The notes beneath the pieces are model-generated. The model was given only the letters and a program-made list of their open reading frames with translations, did not search any database and had not been told where the DNA came from. This document shows, piece by piece, positions 35,886 to 44,520 of a stretch of DNA of 64,000 bases (position 1 is its first letter; every line of letters begins with the position of its first letter). The stretch lies in contig JAAXXI010000006.1 in assembly GCA_013334565.1 (NCBI GenBank), positions 20,229 to 84,228 on the forward strand, given 5' to 3'. This DNA comes from Chlorobiaceae bacterium. Lineage in GTDB: Bacteria > Bacteroidota > Chlorobiia > Chlorobiales > Chlorobiaceae. A program made the translations under genes and the position numbers.

Positions 35886-37250
35886 ATGAAAGAAGAGATC
35901 AGGATACTTGAAGGCAGGGAAAAACAGGTCTACGAAAAGAAAAGCGGCAACACAGAGATCGATATCGCATGCGATACCACGAGCCTTTCAGGTTCCGTGA
36001 GCCAGCGGGCCTGCGTCTTCTGCGGTTCAAGGGTGGTGCTTTACCCGGTGGCGGACGCCATTCACATCGTGCACGGACCGATCGGATGCGCCGCCTATAC
36101 CTGGGACATCCGGGGTGCGGTTTCTTCCGGCCCTGAACTGCACAGGCTGAGCTTTTCGAGCGACCTCGGGGAAATGGACGTCATCTACGGCGGCGAAAAG
36201 AAATTATACCGTTCGCTCATCGAACTGATCGACCAGTACAAACCCAATGCGGCTTTTGTTTATTCAACCTGCATCATCGGCCTTATCGGCGACGATATCG
36301 ACGCGGTCTGCAGGAAAGTTGAAAAAGAGAAAGGTATCCCGGTCATGCCGGTTCATTCCGAAGGTTTCAAGGGCACCAAGAAAGACGGTTACAAAGCCGC
36401 ATGCACAGCCCTCATGAAGCTGATCGGCACCGGATCGACAGAAGGGATCAGCAAATACAGCATCAACATCCTCGGCGAATTCAACCTTGCAGGGGAAGCC
36501 TGGATCATCCGGGAATATTATGAAAAGATGGGAATCCAGGTCGTGGCCACCATGACCGGTGACGGCAGGATCGACGCGATCAGGCGTTCGCACGGCGCAT
36601 CGCTCAACGTGGTCCAGTGCTCCGGTTCGATGACCACCCTGGCAAAGGAGATGGAAGAAAAATACGGCATCCCGTTTATCAGGGTATCCTATTTCGGTTT
36701 CGAAGATATGTCGAAATCGCTCTACGACGTCGCGCAGTACTTCGGCGAAAAGGAAGAGATTATGGAAAAAGCGAAGGTGATCGTCCGGGAGGAGATCCAG
36801 CGCTACTATCCGGAAATGCAGAAGTTCAAAAAAGCACTCACGGGAAAAAAGGCCGCGATCTATGTCGGCGGGGCATTCAAGACATTTTCGCTCATCAAGG
36901 CGCTGCGCACCATCGGCATGTCGGTTGTGCTCGCCGGATCGCAGACAGGCAACAAGGACGACTATAACCGGCTGAAAGAGATGTGTGACGAAGGGACCGT
37001 GATCGTTGACGACTCGAACCCGGTCGAGCTCTCAAAGTTCATTCTTGAAAAAGAAGCCGACCTGCTCATCGGCGGCGTCAAGGAACGCCCGATCGCCTTC
37101 AAGCTCGGTGTCGGGTTCTGCGACCACAACCATGAGCGGAAAATTCCGCTGGCAGGTTTTATCGGCATGTACAATTTCGCAAAAGAGGTTTATGAATCGG
37201 TGATGAGCCCCGTATGGCAGTTCGCTCCGAGAAAAGGAGGTTTACAATGA
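35886..37250 (+). CDS. nifE: FeMo-cofactor scaffold subunit NifE
   Basis: 454 residues, homologous to NifD. It keeps the cluster-binding cysteines in RACVFCGSRVVL, VHGPIGCAAYTW and STCIIGLIGDD but lacks the LHSYDYGGPY histidine motif of the catalytic subunit, having KLGVGFCDHNHERK instead. With NifN it forms the scaffold on which the NifB cofactor precursor is matured with Mo and homocitrate. Its stop overlaps the nifN start (ATGA), which ensures equal amounts. No nifV gene for homocitrate is in this window. Confidence 0.96.
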   Translation: MKEEIRILEGREKQVYEKKSGNTEIDIACDTTSLSGSVSQRACVFCGSRVVLYPVADAIHIVHGPIGCAAYTWDIRGAVSSGPELHRLSFSSDLGEMDVIYGGEKKLYRSLIELIDQYKPNAAFVYSTCIIGLIGDDIDAVCRKVEKEKGIPVMPVHSEGFKGTKKDGYKAACTALMKLIGTGSTEGISKYSINILGEFNLAGEAWIIREYYEKMGIQVVATMTGDGRIDAIRRSHGASLNVVQCSGSMTTLAKEMEEKYGIPFIRVSYFGFEDMSKSLYDVAQYFGEKEEIMEKAKVIVREEIQRYYPEMQKFKKALTGKKAAIYVGGAFKTFSLIKALRTIGMSVVLAGSQTGNKDDYNRLKEMCDEGTVIVDDSNPVELSKFILEKEADLLIGGVKERPIAFKLGVGFCDHNHERKIPLAGFIGMYNFAKEVYESVMSPVWQFAPRKGGLQ

Positions 37251-38608
37251 TTACGGAAACGACAGCAAAGACAGCGACACAGAACGCATGCAGGCTCTGC
37301 AACCCGCTTGGCGCATGCCTGGCATTCAAAGGTATTGAAAAGTGCGTGCCCTTCCTGCACGGCTCCCAGGGGTGCGCGACCTACATCCGACGCTACCTGA
37401 TCAGCCACTACAAGGAGCCTATCGACATTGCGTCTTCGAACTTCAACGAGGAAACCGCAGTCTTCGGCGGCAGCCACAACCTGAAGCTCGGCCTGAAAAA
37501 CGTGACGCAGCAGTACAAGCCGGATGTGATCGGTATCGCGACGACCTGTCTTTCGGAAACGATCGGTGACGACGTGCAGATGATCCTCAGGGAGTACGAA
37601 GCGGCATTCGGCAGTGACGGACCGATGCCGGAGATGATTTTCGCTTCCACGCCGAGCTACCAGGGAAGCCATATCGACGGGTTCCATGCAGCAGTGCGTT
37701 CGGCGGTGAAAACGCTGGCCGAGGGAGGAGCGGAAAAACACCTGGTGAATATCTTCCCGGGCATGATCTCTCCGGCGGATATCCGATACCTGAAGGAAAT
37801 CTTCACTGACTTCGGACTCCCTTTCGTGCTGCTGCCGGACTATTCGCAGACCCTCGACGGCGGACCCTGGGCGGAATATCACCGCATCCCGAAAGGAGGA
37901 ACTCCGAGAAACGCGATCGCCTCCACGGGCAGTGCAGCGGCAAGCATCGAGTTCGGCTCGACCCTCGAAGCCTCGAAATCCGCGGCAGGATACCTCGAAG
38001 AGCGTTTCGGCGTCCCTCGCCTCGATATGGCCATGCCCATCGGCATCAGGGAAACCGACCGTTTCTTTGAGATAATGGAAAAACTGACCGAGAAACCGGC
38101 CCCGGAAAAGTACCTGGATGAACGCAGGCGACTTGTCGACGCCTACGCAGACGGGCACAAATATGTCTTCGGGAAAAAAGCCATCGTTTACGGAGAGGAA
38201 GACCTGGTGATCTCCATCGCTTCATTCCTCGATGAAATCGGCATCGTACCCGTACTGTGCGCTTCAGGCGGGAAAAGCGGCCTCATGAGGAACAAGCTCG
38301 GGGAACTGATTCCCGATATGGAAGAAAAAGGCATCAAGGTCCGGCACGGCGTCGATTTCGTGGACATCGAAAACGAAACTGCCGTGCTCCAGCCCGACCT
38401 GCTTATCGGAAACAGCAAAGGGTTCACCATGTCGAAAAAAAGCCGCCTTCCGCTGCTGCGCATCGGGTTCCCGATCCACGACAGGTTCGGAGGACAGCGA
38501 CTGCACCACCTCGGATACCGCGGCACCCAGGAACTGTTCGACCGTATCGTCAACACCATCATCGAACAGCGCCAGAACGCATCGCCAATCGGCTACACCT
38601 ATATGTAA
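37247..38608 (+). CDS. nifN: FeMo-cofactor scaffold subunit NifN
   Basis: 453 residues from the ATG at 37247, preceded by AAAGGAGG 7 nt upstream and overlapping the nifE stop. Homologous to NifK with CRLCNPLGACLAFKGIE, HGSQGCATYIRR and TTCLSETIGDD near the N-terminus and FPIHDRFGGQRLHHLGYRG near the C-terminus. Partner of NifE in FeMo-cofactor assembly. 12 nt before nifB. Confidence 0.96.
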   Translation: MITETTAKTATQNACRLCNPLGACLAFKGIEKCVPFLHGSQGCATYIRRYLISHYKEPIDIASSNFNEETAVFGGSHNLKLGLKNVTQQYKPDVIGIATTCLSETIGDDVQMILREYEAAFGSDGPMPEMIFASTPSYQGSHIDGFHAAVRSAVKTLAEGGAEKHLVNIFPGMISPADIRYLKEIFTDFGLPFVLLPDYSQTLDGGPWAEYHRIPKGGTPRNAIASTGSAAASIEFGSTLEASKSAAGYLEERFGVPRLDMAMPIGIRETDRFFEIMEKLTEKPAPEKYLDERRRLVDAYADGHKYVFGKKAIVYGEEDLVISIASFLDEIGIVPVLCASGGKSGLMRNKLGELIPDMEEKGIKVRHGVDFVDIENETAVLQPDLLIGNSKGFTMSKKSRLPLLRIGFPIHDRFGGQRLHHLGYRGTQELFDRIVNTIIEQRQNASPIGYTYM

Positions 38609-38620
38609 CGGAGAACAACC

Positions 38621-39895
38621 ATGAGTATCGACATTAAAAACCATCCTTGTTTCAACGATTCTTCGAGGCACAAGTTCGGGCGCATCCACCTGCCGGTCGC
38701 ACCGAAATGCAACATCCAGTGCAACTACTGCAGCCGCAAATTCGACTGCATGAACGAAAACCGGCCGGGTGTCACCAGCAAGGTGCTCTCGCCGAAACAG
38801 GCGCTCTACTACCTCGACCAGGCATTGACCCTGTCCCCCAACATCGCGGTTGTCGGCATCGCCGGGCCAGGCGATCCGTTCGCCAATCCTGAAGAAACCA
38901 TGGAAACGCTCCGGCTCGTCAGGGAAAAATACCCGGAGATGCTGCTCTGCGTTGCCACCAACGGTCTCGATGTGCTTCCGTACATCGAAGAACTGGCCGA
39001 GCTCCAGGTGAGCCATGTCACGCTCACCATCAACGCGGTCGATCCCAAAATCGGAGCGGAAATCTATGCGTGGGTCCGATATAAAAAACGTATGTACCGC
39101 GATCTCGAAGCCGCCCAGCTTCTGCTCGAAAACCAGCTCGCTGCCCTGCAGAAGCTCAAACGGTTCGGAATTACCGCCAAGGTGAATTCGATCATCATTC
39201 CCGGCATCAACGATACGCATATCATCGATGTCGCCAGGCAGGTCGCTTCGATGGATGCGGACATTCTCAACTGCCTGCCTTACTACAACACGACCGAGAC
39301 CGTGTTCGAGAACATAGCCGAGCCCGATCCGAAGATGGTGAAGGAACTCCAGGAAGAGGCAGGAAAACTGCTTCCGCAGATGAAACACTGTGCGCGCTGC
39401 CGGGCCGATGCGGTCGGCATCATCGGCGAACTCAACTCGCCCGAGATGACGGCGAAAATGAACGAAGCTGCACTTCTGCCGAAAAACCCCGGAGAACACC
39501 GGCCGTTCATCGCCGTAGCCAGCCTCGAAGGAGTGCTGGTCAACCAGCATCTCGGTGAAGCAGACAGGTTCCTGGTTTATGCGCTCGACAAGGAAAGACG
39601 GAGCTGCGCTCTCGTCGATTCCCGCGAGGCACCCCCTCCGGGGGGAGGAAGGGACCGGTGGGAAGCTCTTGCTTCGACGCTGTCGGACTGCCGCGCTCTG
39701 CTCGTCAACAGCGCGGGAGATTCTCCGAAATCCGTCCTCACCGCACGCGGCATCGAAGTCATGGCGCTCGAGGGGGTAATCGAAGAAGCGGTCTACGGTG
39801 TCTTTACCGGACAGAACATGAAGCATCTTCTGAAGAGCAGCCAGATTCATGCCTGCAAATCAGGCTGCTCCGGAACCGGCAACGGATGCGGATGA
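38621..39895 (+). CDS. nifB: FeMo-cofactor core synthase, radical SAM NifB with NifX-like domain
   Basis: 424 residues. Radical SAM cluster motif CNIQCNYC near 28-35, preceded by HLPVAPK, and further cysteines CMNENRPG and CARCRADAVG (~262-265) that bind the auxiliary K-clusters. From ~295 a NifX/NafY-type domain follows (FIAVASLEGVLVNQHLGEADRFLVY ... GVFTGQNMKHLL), ending in a Cys/Gly-rich tail. The enzyme builds NifB-co, the 8Fe-9S-C core. The fused NifX domain probably carries or hands on the product. Last of the contiguous nif genes. Confidence 0.96.
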   Translation: MSIDIKNHPCFNDSSRHKFGRIHLPVAPKCNIQCNYCSRKFDCMNENRPGVTSKVLSPKQALYYLDQALTLSPNIAVVGIAGPGDPFANPEETMETLRLVREKYPEMLLCVATNGLDVLPYIEELAELQVSHVTLTINAVDPKIGAEIYAWVRYKKRMYRDLEAAQLLLENQLAALQKLKRFGITAKVNSIIIPGINDTHIIDVARQVASMDADILNCLPYYNTTETVFENIAEPDPKMVKELQEEAGKLLPQMKHCARCRADAVGIIGELNSPEMTAKMNEAALLPKNPGEHRPFIAVASLEGVLVNQHLGEADRFLVYALDKERRSCALVDSREAPPPGGGRDRWEALASTLSDCRALLVNSAGDSPKSVLTARGIEVMALEGVIEEAVYGVFTGQNMKHLLKSSQIHACKSGCSGTGNGCG

Positions 39896-39904
39896 AGTGC
39901 CACA

Positions 39905-40012
39905 GCAATGAGCAATGAGCAACGAGATTTTCTGATCTTGTCCAGAAATTCATCACTCATCACTCATCACTCATCGCTCATCACTCATTGCTCATTGCTC
40001 ATTGCTCATTGC
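39905..40012. repeat. Heptamer tandem array with inverted arms
   Basis: Three GCAATGA/GCAACGA heptamers (39905-39925) face nine tandem heptamers of TCATCAC, TCATCGC or TCATTGC type (39950-40012), with the last four being exact TCATTGC. GCAATGA is the reverse complement of TCATTGC, so the two arms can pair across a 24-nt loop. Lies between nifB and the ferredoxin gene. Confidence 0.9.
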
Positions 40013-40043
40013 TTTCAACTTAATTAACACCATCTAAACCATC

Positions 40044-40352
40044 ATGGACAAACCGAAACACCACATTTTCGTCTGCGCGAGTTTCAGGGCGCAGGGAACC
40101 CCCCAGGGCATCTGCCACAAAAAGGAAGCCCTCGGACTCATACCCTATATCGAAAGCGAACTGTCCGACCGCGGCATGAGCGATGTCGCCGTATCCGCGA
40201 CCGGATGCCTGAACCTCTGCGAAAAAGGCCCGGTCCTGGTCGTCTATCCTGAAAACTTCTGGTATGGCGAAATCGACAGTACCGACAAGATCGACGAAAT
40301 TCTCGATGCGCTCGAAGAAGGTGAAGCATGTGAAGACCACCTGATCAACTGA
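40044..40352 (+). CDS. Thioredoxin-like [2Fe-2S] ferredoxin
   Basis: 102 residues. Cluster cysteines are C11 (HIFVCASF), C24 (GICHKK), and the pair in ATGCLNLCEKGPVLVVYP (~54 and ~58), the spacing of the thioredoxin-fold [2Fe-2S] ferredoxins. The same protein follows nifB in other Chlorobiaceae and in Azotobacter-type nif regions, where it is thought to serve nitrogenase or cofactor assembly. It is followed by a terminator, so it closes the nif transcript unless the heptamer array interrupts it. Confidence 0.9.
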   Translation: MDKPKHHIFVCASFRAQGTPQGICHKKEALGLIPYIESELSDRGMSDVAVSATGCLNLCEKGPVLVVYPENFWYGEIDSTDKIDEILDALEEGEACEDHLIN

Positions 40353-40360
40353 CAGTCAGA

Positions 40361-40400
40361 AGGGGCATTAGCTTTAGCTCATAAAGAAAATGCCCCTTTT
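40361..40400 (+). terminator. Terminator after the nif ferredoxin
   Basis: AGGGGCATT ... AATGCCCCTTTT: a 9-bp stem around a 20-nt loop followed by a short T run. It ends the nif region just before the next ModE-like box. Confidence 0.7.
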
Positions 40401-40410
40401 CCGGATTTTT

Positions 40411-40434
40411 CGTTATATACCAAACAACATATCG
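40411..40434. promoter_or_regulatory. ModE-like operator upstream of TonB receptor 3
   Basis: CGTTATAT - 8 nt - ACATATCG. Left half perfect; right half matches ATATAACG in shape with changes at three positions. Same spacer length as the boxes at 10741 and 43389. It lies 162-185 nt before the receptor start. Confidence 0.6.
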
Positions 40435-40595
40435 AATTAATGGAAGGTTAAAAAAAACATGAAAATACCGGGAACACAAACTATCATCGAAAGTAACGGA
40501 ACGTCAGGTTCTAACAGACGCGGATATCGCTCATGCGGAATTTTTTTATCCACCGCTATGGAATAAATAACATAACGCAATCCACACACACAATC

Positions 40596-42617
40596 ATGAA
40601 AAAAGCAGTTCTCCTTGTTCTCCTCCTTGCATGTCCCGAGATACGGGCAATGGCGGCAGTTTCGTCCGAATCGCCCGATACCGGCAAAAACGTGTTTACC
40701 GCCGGTGAAATTCTCGTCAACGGCAAAAAACACCATGCGAATGAAAAAGTCACTTCGGCCGACATTGAAAAGCTCGATAAAAAAACCATAACCCAGGCGG
40801 CGAACCTGCTGCCCGGCGTCAACATCACCAACGTCGGCGGCAGGAACGAAGGAATGATCTATGTCAGGGGCTTCGACATGAGGCAGGTCCCGCTCTACCT
40901 TGACGGCATCCCGCAATACCTGCCATATGACGGATATATGGACCCGAACCGATTTGTCACCTTCAACCTGTCCGAAATTACCGTTGCAAAAGGATATTCT
41001 TCGGTTCTCTATGGACCCAATACCCTTGGTGGGGCCATCAACCTCGTGACAGGCAAACCTGAAAAGACGATCGAAGGCTCGCTTGCCGGTGGCATGGTAA
41101 CGGGCAGGGAAGGAATCGCATCGCAATTCGGCACCCTCAAATTCGGTTCTAACCTGGGCAAATGGTATATCCAGGGAACGCTGTCAGCGATTGACACCGA
41201 TTTCTGGCCTCTTTCAAAATCCTTCGATGCTGTGACGAAAACAATCAACAATGTTTCCACGGTAATCGAAGACGGTGGTAAACGGGACAACGCCCGGTCG
41301 AAAGACATCAGCGGTGGCATCAAAGTCGGCTACACCCCGAACGCGACAGACGAATACACGTTCGCTTTCAACGGTATCACTTCGGATAAAGATGTCCCTG
41401 TCTATACAGGATCCAATGCTGCCACCCCGACCAGGTACTGGAAATACAGTGACTGGGACAAGGCAAGCTTCTATTATATCGGTAAAACGGTACTCTCCGG
41501 CAAAACATACCTGAAAACAAGGGCATACTACGATCTGTACTACAATGTTCTCGATACGTATACCGATAAAACGTACTCGAAGATCTCTTCAAGCAGTGTT
41601 TATGACGATACAATTTTCGGTGGTTCTGTTGAATTGGGAACTGAAATTCTGAGAGACAACCTGCTTAAAATTGCCGTTCTCGAAAAGCGGGATATCCACA
41701 AGGAATACGACAAAGGCAGCTTTTACAGCAAGGGGGATGAAGAAAACACGCTTTCTCTCGCGGCTGAAAACACCTGGACGGCATCGCCATTTCTCACCGT
41801 CATTGCTGGTATAAGGCAGGACTTTCAGCATATCGTAAAAGCCGAGGATTATACCTATTCAGGTAAAACAGTCAGCGGTACCACCTCCTTCCCGCTCAAA
41901 AACAACCAGGCGACCAACTACCAGCTTGCACTGGTGGGACATATCAGTGAAAATCAGGAACTGACAGGCTATGTGGCTCGAACGACCAGGTTTCCGACCC
42001 AGAAAGACCGCTATTCCTATAAAAATGGCAAAGCGATACCAAACCCGGAACTGATTCCTGAAAAGAGCTGGAATTACGGACTGGATTATTCGATAAAACC
42101 ATCCAATGATCTGAAAATCGTGGCCTCACTTTTCCAGAGCAGCATCACCGATGTTATCCAGCAGGTTGATAATGTTTCCGGATCCAAATACCAGCTCCAG
42201 AACACCGGAAAAGCAACCTTCACCGGCTGTGAGATCTCGGCCGACTGGCAACCGGTATCCTGGCTGAAAGGTTTTGCCGGCTACAGCTATATCGAGAGGG
42301 AGAACAAGAGCAACCCGAACCTCTGTTTCACCGACGTGCCGAAACACAAGGTCAACGCCTACCTGCAGTTTTTCACAGGAAAAAACACCTGGATCATTGC
42401 AGAAACCGAGTTCGATTCAAAGCGTTACAGCACGAGCGACGGGAAATATACCGCAGGAGGTTACACGATCTACAACCTGAGGGCCAACGCTGCACTGTCG
42501 AAATCGGTATCGGCCCAGGTAGCGGTGGAAAACCTCTTCGACCGCAATTACGCTGTGGCGGAAGGTTATCCCGAACCCGGAAGGCAGATCGTCTTCGCCC
42601 TCAACAGCTCTTTCTGA
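40596..42617 (+). CDS. TonB-dependent outer-membrane receptor 3
   Basis: 673 residues from the ATG at 40596, which gives a proper signal peptide (KKAVLLVLLLACPEIRAMA); an upstream in-frame ATG adds a non-signal stretch. TonB box-like GEILVNGKK, plug with NLLPGVNITNVGGRNEGM, YVRGFDMRQVPLYLDGIP and the ALYGPNTLGGAINL-type motif VLYGPNTLGGAINLV, then a 22-strand-type barrel ending in FALNSSF with the C-terminal Phe. The plug is closest in style to siderophore/copper receptors (FecA/OprC-like). It is followed by a sulfite-oxidase-fold protein and modA and preceded by a ModE-like box, so molybdenum uptake is the leading hypothesis. Confidence 0.85.
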   Translation: MKKAVLLVLLLACPEIRAMAAVSSESPDTGKNVFTAGEILVNGKKHHANEKVTSADIEKLDKKTITQAANLLPGVNITNVGGRNEGMIYVRGFDMRQVPLYLDGIPQYLPYDGYMDPNRFVTFNLSEITVAKGYSSVLYGPNTLGGAINLVTGKPEKTIEGSLAGGMVTGREGIASQFGTLKFGSNLGKWYIQGTLSAIDTDFWPLSKSFDAVTKTINNVSTVIEDGGKRDNARSKDISGGIKVGYTPNATDEYTFAFNGITSDKDVPVYTGSNAATPTRYWKYSDWDKASFYYIGKTVLSGKTYLKTRAYYDLYYNVLDTYTDKTYSKISSSSVYDDTIFGGSVELGTEILRDNLLKIAVLEKRDIHKEYDKGSFYSKGDEENTLSLAAENTWTASPFLTVIAGIRQDFQHIVKAEDYTYSGKTVSGTTSFPLKNNQATNYQLALVGHISENQELTGYVARTTRFPTQKDRYSYKNGKAIPNPELIPEKSWNYGLDYSIKPSNDLKIVASLFQSSITDVIQQVDNVSGSKYQLQNTGKATFTGCEISADWQPVSWLKGFAGYSYIERENKSNPNLCFTDVPKHKVNAYLQFFTGKNTWIIAETEFDSKRYSTSDGKYTAGGYTIYNLRANAALSKSVSAQVAVENLFDRNYAVAEGYPEPGRQIVFALNSSF

Positions 42618-42694
42618 GAAATGCATCCAATTAAACAGCCGGAACGATCGGGGCAACTCCCGCAGAGTTCCGGCAGCTATAACAACAGTCAAAC

Positions 42695-43285
42695 ATGAAA
42701 TCCATGAAAGCAAAAATCGTATCAGGCAAATCCCTCTGCATGCTCCTTATAGCCATGCTTTTCACCACAGGGAGCGTATCGGCAAAAAAAACGGAAAATG
42801 TTTCAACAATGGTGACGGTTTCCGGACTTGTCGAAAAACCCTTTACAATCACGACTGAAAGCATCAGGACAATGCACCCGGTGGAACGGGAAAACAGCTC
42901 GATTGTCTGTGATTCGGGACAGACACGAAAAGTATTGAAATCCTACAAAGGAGTGCTTCTGCGAGACGTCCTCGACTCCGCAAAGGTCGTCATGCCGAAT
43001 TCGAAACAGCGTAGAGAATACGCGGTGCTTGTCCGCTCAACGGATGACTACAATGTGCTGTTTACCTACAACGAGCTTTTCTATGGCACTGCAGGTGACA
43101 ACACATGGCTGATTTTCGAAGAAAACGGCAAAGCCATCAGGGATAACGGGCTTTTCGTCCTCTTCTGCTCCAACGATAAATTCACCGGACCCCGGCATGT
43201 AAAATTCGTGAACGGCTTGGAGGTACTGAAAGTCGATGCCGGCAGAAAAGTCCCGACGAACTGCAGCCAGCCATCCATGAAGTAA
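42695..43285 (+). CDS. Small exported protein with sulfite-oxidase (molybdopterin-binding) fold
   Basis: 196 residues. Signal peptide (SLCMLLIAMLFTTGSVSA) followed by a ~160-residue minimal domain related to the sulfite oxidase/YedY fold: VSGLVEKPFTITTESI, then SIVCDSGQTR where the Cys sits at the position that ligates Mo in sulfite oxidases, YKGVLLRDVLDSA and FTGPRHVKFVNGLEV near the end. It is much shorter than catalytic family members and lacks their dimer domain. Encoded between TonB receptor 3 and modA, so it may bind a Mo compound in the periplasm rather than act as an enzyme; this is inference. Confidence 0.7.
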   Translation: MKSMKAKIVSGKSLCMLLIAMLFTTGSVSAKKTENVSTMVTVSGLVEKPFTITTESIRTMHPVERENSSIVCDSGQTRKVLKSYKGVLLRDVLDSAKVVMPNSKQRREYAVLVRSTDDYNVLFTYNELFYGTAGDNTWLIFEENGKAIRDNGLFVLFCSNDKFTGPRHVKFVNGLEVLKVDAGRKVPTNCSQPSMK

Positions 43286-43338
43286 CGAAAACCCATTGTT
43301 TTTCTCCGCAGTACCCTGTTCTTTCTCCATTGCACCTG

Positions 43339-43367
43339 CCCGGCGTTTCTCCGCGCCGGGTTTTTTT
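43339..43367 (+). terminator. Intrinsic terminator
   Basis: CCCGGCG - 7 nt loop - CGCCGGG followed by T7. Ends the receptor/sulfite-oxidase-fold transcript. Confidence 0.9.
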
Positions 43368-43388
43368 ATCCACGTTCTAAACAGCAAT

Positions 43389-43412
43389 CGCTATTTAGAA
43401 GATGATATAACG
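43389..43412. promoter_or_regulatory. ModE-like operator upstream of modA
   Basis: CGCTATTT - 8 nt - ATATAACG. Right half perfect; left half one or two changes. An AAACAATTGTTT palindrome abuts it at 43413-43424. The box ends 101 nt before the modA start. Confidence 0.7.
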
Positions 43413-43513
43413 AAACAATTGTTTATTTTTCCCCGTCAGTCAGCGGCTGTCATTACCAGCCGTCGTGACCTGATATGTAAACATCAAAAAATTCGTAATG
43501 CTTTATTCCTGAC

Positions 43514-44281
43514 ATGATCATGAAAAAAATACCGATAACCGTATTAAGCCGCCTCTTCCTTTTCGTTGCGGCACTGCTTCTTACCAGCGCTCCAGCCATT
43601 GCCGGAGAACTCAACCTTTCCGTCGCTGCAAGCCTCAAGGAAGTCATCAACGACCTGACCGCTTCCTATACGACCAGACACCCGGCAACTACCTTCGTGA
43701 AAAATTACGGCGGATCGGGCACTCTTGCCAGCCAGATTGAAAACGGCGCCCCGGCCGATCTTTTCATCGCAGCCAATAACCAGTGGATGGATTACCTGAA
43801 GGAGAAAAAATGCATCGATGCGTCCACGGAAAAGAACTTTGCCTTCAACACCCTTGTCTTTGCCGGTACGACCACGAAAAAAGTATCGACAATGGACGAC
43901 ATTCCTTCACTTGACAAAATCGCTATCGGAAGTCCGAAAAGCGTTCCTGCCGGTGAATATGCCACCGCCGCCTTTACAAAGGCCGGTATTTCAGGAAAGC
44001 TCGAGGGCAAACTCGTCATGGCGAAGGATGTCCGCGAATGCCTGATGTATGCTGAGATGGGCGAAGTGGACGGCGCATTCGTCTACCGGACCGACGCACT
44101 GCAGGCCCGGAAAGCGAAACTGCTCTTCACGGTTCCCCAGAAACTCTATCCGAGGGTAACCTATCCCGCTGCCCTGACGGTAAAAGGAGCGAAAAACCAG
44201 GAAGCGAAAGCGTTCCTCTCATTCCTGCAGGGCAAAGAGGCAAAAGCCGTACTGGTGAAATACGGTTTTATCCTGAAATAA
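43514..44281 (+). CDS. modA: Molybdate-binding periplasmic protein
   Basis: 255 residues. Signal peptide (SRLFLFVAALLLTSAPAIA/GE), then the canonical ModA motifs LNLSVAASLKEVINDLTASY, FVKNYGGSGTLASQIENGAPADLFIAA and GEYATAAFTKAGI. The serines of VAAS and GGSG and the region around PAGEYA are those that hold molybdate in ModA crystal structures. There is no permease or ATPase gene beside it, so it probably feeds the modB/modC pair encoded 28-33 kb away. A second start codon two codons downstream (43520) is equally possible. Confidence 0.93.
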   Translation: MIMKKIPITVLSRLFLFVAALLLTSAPAIAGELNLSVAASLKEVINDLTASYTTRHPATTFVKNYGGSGTLASQIENGAPADLFIAANNQWMDYLKEKKCIDASTEKNFAFNTLVFAGTTTKKVSTMDDIPSLDKIAIGSPKSVPAGEYATAAFTKAGISGKLEGKLVMAKDVRECLMYAEMGEVDGAFVYRTDALQARKAKLLFTVPQKLYPRVTYPAALTVKGAKNQEAKAFLSFLQGKEAKAVLVKYGFILK

Positions 44282-44295
44282 AGTTCACCCTTACA

Positions 44296-44334
44296 GCACC
44301 GGGAAAAGGCGTGCCTCGTGTATTTTCCCGGTGC
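44296..44334 (+). terminator. Hairpin after modA
   Basis: Perfect 12-bp stem GCACCGGGAAAA/TTTTCCCGGTGC around a 15-nt loop. The T-tract is interrupted, so termination efficiency is uncertain. The remaining intergenic sequence to 44520 shows nothing else. Confidence 0.6.
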
Positions 44335-44520
44335 GTGTTCTTGTTTTCACCCTTTCCCTCCCCGATATCCCCGTCAAATCCATCCATTCTTCTGCCGGAT
44401 TGTTTTCGCTGCTGCATGAATAGCACGAAAAATCTTATTTTACCGTTGTAAAAAAACAGGACGGCCATTATCCGTTTAATTCCCGGGCGTTTTCAACCGG
44501 AAACCTGAAGCAACCTGATC

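Noticed and set aside
39950..40012. CRISPR-like repeat array
   Set aside because: The units are contiguous 7-mers without spacers, so it is a simple tandem repeat.
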